Assembly: GCF_900142715.1 (NCBI RefSeq)
Contig: NZ_FRBX01000003.1
Location: 558,001 to 622,000 of the forward strand
Direction: 5' to 3'
DNA length: 64,000 nucleotides
Source: Flavobacterium pectinovorum
Lineage (GTDB): Bacteria; Bacteroidota; Bacteroidia; Flavobacteriales; Flavobacteriaceae
Shown here: positions 61,792-64,000 of the stretch, piece by piece
Layout of the letters: every line of letters starts with the position of its first letter
Numbering within the stretch: position 1 is the stretch's first letter
The notes under the pieces: model-generated
Told to the model about the DNA's origin: nothing
Seen by the model: the letters and a program-made list of their open reading frames with translations, nothing else
Database searches by the model: none
Made by a program: the position numbers and the translations under genes

Positions 61792-62349
61792 TTATGTTAT
61801 ATTTTTAAATTCTCTTTTTTTTATAAATCTGGCTGGATTTCCAGCTACAACGTCGAACTCTTCTGTATTTTTAAAAACAATTGATTTTGCCCCTATTACA
61901 GAAAACCTTCCTAACGTTACACCAGCAAGAATATAACTTCCTGTTGCTACCCAACATCCATCATTGATAATTATAGGTTTTGTTACCATATTAAAATCTG
62001 GAGATTCTATAGAATGGCTACCTGTAATTAAGTATACATCTTTACCAATACAACATTTTTCACCTATTTGTATTTTATTCAAACAATATATCCAAGAGTT
62101 GTCCCCTAAACTGGACTGATGCCCCATTGTCAAATTCCATGGCAATTCTATATTTGATTTTCTATTAATATTTACTGTTTCTGCTAATTGAGCTCCAAAT
62201 AAACGTAATAGAATAATTCTTGGCTTTTTGATTTGATTAGGAAAAACTCTAAATATTGTTCTATTGATCAATCTCCAAAGATGAATTTTGATTTTTGTTT
62301 TCTTATCAAAAGGTGTTGTTTGTACAGGAATATAATCATTGATTGTCAT
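61792..62349 (-). CDS. Hexapeptide-repeat acyltransferase (WcaF/NodL-like)
   Basis: The 185-residue protein contains the left-handed beta-helix with repeats from about 70 on (NLTMGHQSSLGDNSWIYCLNKIQIGEKCCIGKDVYLITGSHS), WVATGSYILAGVTLGRFSVIGAKSIV and the end VVAGNPARFIKKR. It transfers an acetyl group to a sugar of the capsule. It overlaps the next acyltransferase gene by 14 bases. The N-terminal PFDKKTKIKIHLWRLINRTIF is typical of the colanic-acid type. Confidence 0.92.
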   Translation of the reverse strand: MTINDYIPVQTTPFDKKTKIKIHLWRLINRTIFRVFPNQIKKPRIILLRLFGAQLAETVNINRKSNIELPWNLTMGHQSSLGDNSWIYCLNKIQIGEKCCIGKDVYLITGSHSIESPDFNMVTKPIIINDGCWVATGSYILAGVTLGRFSVIGAKSIVFKNTEEFDVVAGNPARFIKKREFKNIT

Positions 62350-62881
62350 AGATAATTCTTTTTTTAATAAATTTAGCAGGATTACCTCCGACTATCGTCC
62401 AATCATCGACATCTTTAAAAACAGCAGCTCTAGCCCCTACAATTGCCCCTTCACCAATTGTAACATTTGACATTATAAATGCTTCGGCTGCAATCCATGC
62501 AAAATCTTTTATAACAATTGTGCCTGAAACAAAAGGAGTATTTATTGATGTTGTTTCATGTGTAGCACTACATAAATATGTTCTTTGAGAAACAGTAACC
62601 TTGTTCCCTATAATAGTCTTTCCAAAATGCAACTTAACTTGTGGAGCTAATGCTGAATATGACCCCAATGTCAAATTTTTAGGAGATGGCAGCTCTATTG
62701 AAGCATGAATAACACAATGATTTCCAATTTTGGCTCCAAAAATTTTCAATAAAAAAATTCTCCAACCGTTGAAAATAGGTAAAGAAAAAGGTTTAAATAA
62801 AAACAATGATGTAATACGCCAAAGCAATCTATAAATCTTATCAGATTTAGGAATTGTATCGATATATTTAGGAATTTCCAT
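62336..62881 (-). CDS. Hexapeptide-repeat acyltransferase (WcaF-like), second copy
   Basis: The 181-residue protein has the same layout: YRLLWRITSLFLFKPF-type start, PIFNGWRIFLLKIFGAKIG, NLTLGSYSALAPQVKLHFGKTIIGNKVTVSQRTYLCSATHE, and TIVGGNPAKFIKKR. The two neighbours are about equal in length and clearly homologous, so they probably act on different positions of the repeat unit. Its start shares one base with the GT4 stop. Confidence 0.92.
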   Translation of the reverse strand: MEIPKYIDTIPKSDKIYRLLWRITSLFLFKPFSLPIFNGWRIFLLKIFGAKIGNHCVIHASIELPSPKNLTLGSYSALAPQVKLHFGKTIIGNKVTVSQRTYLCSATHETTSINTPFVSGTIVIKDFAWIAAEAFIMSNVTIGEGAIVGARAAVFKDVDDWTIVGGNPAKFIKKRIIYDNQ

Positions 62882-64000
62882 TAAACGTTCTTTAAGGTTT
62901 GAATAAATTTATTTGCACAAGTTTCAATATCAAATTTATTTTTATACGTTTCAAAAGCCTTATATCCTTTCGCTGCAAAATCCTCTTCAGAATTCTTAAT
63001 TATTTCTGAAAGATTATTTTCCAACTCCCTTTTCTCTTCCAGATTGACTATCCATCCTCCCCCGCCTTCATTAATCTCATTCCAGATGTTTACATTTTTT
63101 GTTATTAAAACCGGCTTTTTGCACGCCATAGCTTCAACAATAGCAATCCCAAAATTTTCCTGATGACTTGGTAATAAATAAGCTTCACAATTATAAAATG
63201 CGCCCCATTTTGCATTCCCGGTCAGCATTCCTGAAAAATGAATTTTTGGGTTATGTGAAGCTAACTTTATCATTTGCTGAGCATATTCAGAAGTCGTAGG
63301 TCCGGCAATAACTAAATCAGGTAAATCTTTATTTTTCTGAAACAATTCATTGTAAGCATTTATCAATAAATCAACCCCTTTTTTTTCGTGTATACGACTC
63401 AAAAAAAGCAAATATCTTTTATTCTTAATTTCCGGATAAATTTTATAAAAATCATCTCTCAAGATGTCTTTGTTTTCAGGAGGCATCTGAATACCATATC
63501 CAACATTAGAAACTTTTTTAGGTTTATAGCTTTTAAAAGTGGTAGCCGCTAATCGCATTTCTTCCTCACAAGTATAAAAAATGGCATCAGCCTGATTAAT
63601 ACACTTTTTTTCTATTAATGTCCAAACTAAGTTATTTCGCAAAGCCTTCCATTTTCTGTCTGTTGCTTTTTGGAAATAAGGATCTAACATACCATGAGGC
63701 ATAATAATTACTTTTGGAATTTTTAGATTTTGTTTCTTCAGTAATTCTATTGTCTTGTATACTGCAAAATTATGATACTGCCAAAGGCCATGTACAATTA
63801 TAGAATCATAATTTAAGATATTATTTTTTAACCATTTTAATAATTCCGGCTGATACTGATAAGATGTTTTTCCATTTCCTACCTTATAAATAGTAAAATT
63901 ATCTGTAATAGAATAATGACTATTCTCATCATCCATACAAACTACTTCGGTTGTTATTCCTGCTTTTTGAAAATAAGGTATAGCATTACGAATCCCTTGG
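62881..64000 (-). CDS. GT4 glycosyltransferase, N-terminus cut by window edge
   Basis: The frame stays open from the first methionine at 63936 through to base 64000 (residues QGIRNAIPYFQKAG...TTEVVC precede it), so the true start lies outside. At least 372 residues are present. The GT4 C-terminal domain shows YLLFLSRIHEKKGVDLLINAY, DLVIAGPTTSEY, FSGMLTGNAKWGAFYNCEAYLLPSHQENFGIAIVEAMACKKPVL with the family ExnFGxxxxE motif. It adds a sugar to the capsule unit from a nucleotide sugar. Confidence 0.92.
   Translation of the reverse strand, partial: QGIRNAIPYFQKAGITTEVVCMDDENSHYSITDNFTIYKVGNGKTSYQYQPELLKWLKNNILNYDSIIVHGLWQYHNFAVYKTIELLKKQNLKIPKVIIMPHGMLDPYFQKATDRKWKALRNNLVWTLIEKKCINQADAIFYTCEEEMRLAATTFKSYKPKKVSNVGYGIQMPPENKDILRDDFYKIYPEIKNKRYLLFLSRIHEKKGVDLLINAYNELFQKNKDLPDLVIAGPTTSEYAQQMIKLASHNPKIHFSGMLTGNAKWGAFYNCEAYLLPSHQENFGIAIVEAMACKKPVLITKNVNIWNEINEGGGGWIVNLEEKRELENNLSEIIKNSEEDFAAKGYKAFETYKNKFDIETCANKFIQTLKNV

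Overview
The window is AT-rich chromosomal DNA from a Flavobacterium-type member of the Bacteroidota. The evidence is SusC/SusD pairs, Bacteroidota-type promoters (TAnnTTTG at -7), A-rich start regions without Shine-Dalgarno sequences, bacillithiol synthesis (BshC), the rpmB-rpmG-DUF4295-ftsY order and lipoprotein signals ending in SC. I see no rRNA, tRNA, CRISPR array, phage or insertion-sequence transposase.

Region 1 (1-20918) is a polysaccharide utilization locus for beta-mannan (glucomannan/galactomannan). The minus-strand arm runs susC, susD, two surface glycan-binding lipoproteins, GH27 alpha-galactosidase and a GH5 endoglucanase cut by the left window edge. An AraC regulator separates it from the plus-strand arm: GH26, GPH sugar transporter, GH130 mannosylglucose phosphorylase, mannobiose/cellobiose 2-epimerase, second GH26, GH5_7 mannanase and GH97 alpha-galactosidase. 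Together these describe surface binding and endo-cleavage, removal of galactose, import through SusCD and the inner-membrane carrier, epimerisation of mannobiose to mannosyl-glucose, and phosphorolysis to mannose-1-phosphate plus glucose. Region 2 (21122-27832) adds an aldo/keto reductase, an orphan DUF433 antitoxin-like gene inside an inverted repeat, a GH3 beta-glucosidase and two overlapping acetylesterases (SASA and CE2) that fit deacetylation of acetylated mannan.

Region 3 (28054-54527) is mostly housekeeping: NlpC/P60 and L,D-transpeptidase wall enzymes, DUF1573, a two-component system, a metallo-beta-lactamase-fold hydrolase, GIY-YIG, a B12-type radical SAM protein, an MHS-type transporter, bshC, ndk, DUF721, cinA-rpmB-rpmG-DUF4295-ftsY plus a 59-residue membrane protein downstream, an Hpt protein, FAH hydrolase, DnaQ-like exonuclease, 2-oxoacid dehydrogenase E2, a glycosyltransferase, a BamA-like barrel and two DUF5009 membrane acyltransferase-like paralogues.

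Region 4 (54664-64000) is a capsule/exopolysaccharide locus: a CpsB/YwqE phosphatase facing a minus-strand run of Wzc, Wza, a WcaJ-type initiating transferase, two GT2 transferases, two hexapeptide acyltransferases and a GT4 transferase cut by the right edge.

The gaps are rich in structured repeats of several families: (i) four RNA-like elements with a conserved flanked hairpin, three of them directly upstream of a gene in sense; (ii) long GTCATTCC-type inverted repeats; (iii) a compact four-hairpin element; (iv) GCCACGAATT palindromes, one pair of which brackets the DUF433 gene; (v) an ACCATATAAGT palindrome present twice whose arm creates false upstream starts for GH97 and ndk. These repeats, a fasciclin-containing glycan-binding protein, a CX4CX2C radical SAM protein and a small ftsY-linked membrane protein are the least explained parts of the window. 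All assignments are from reading the sequence; no database search was run.
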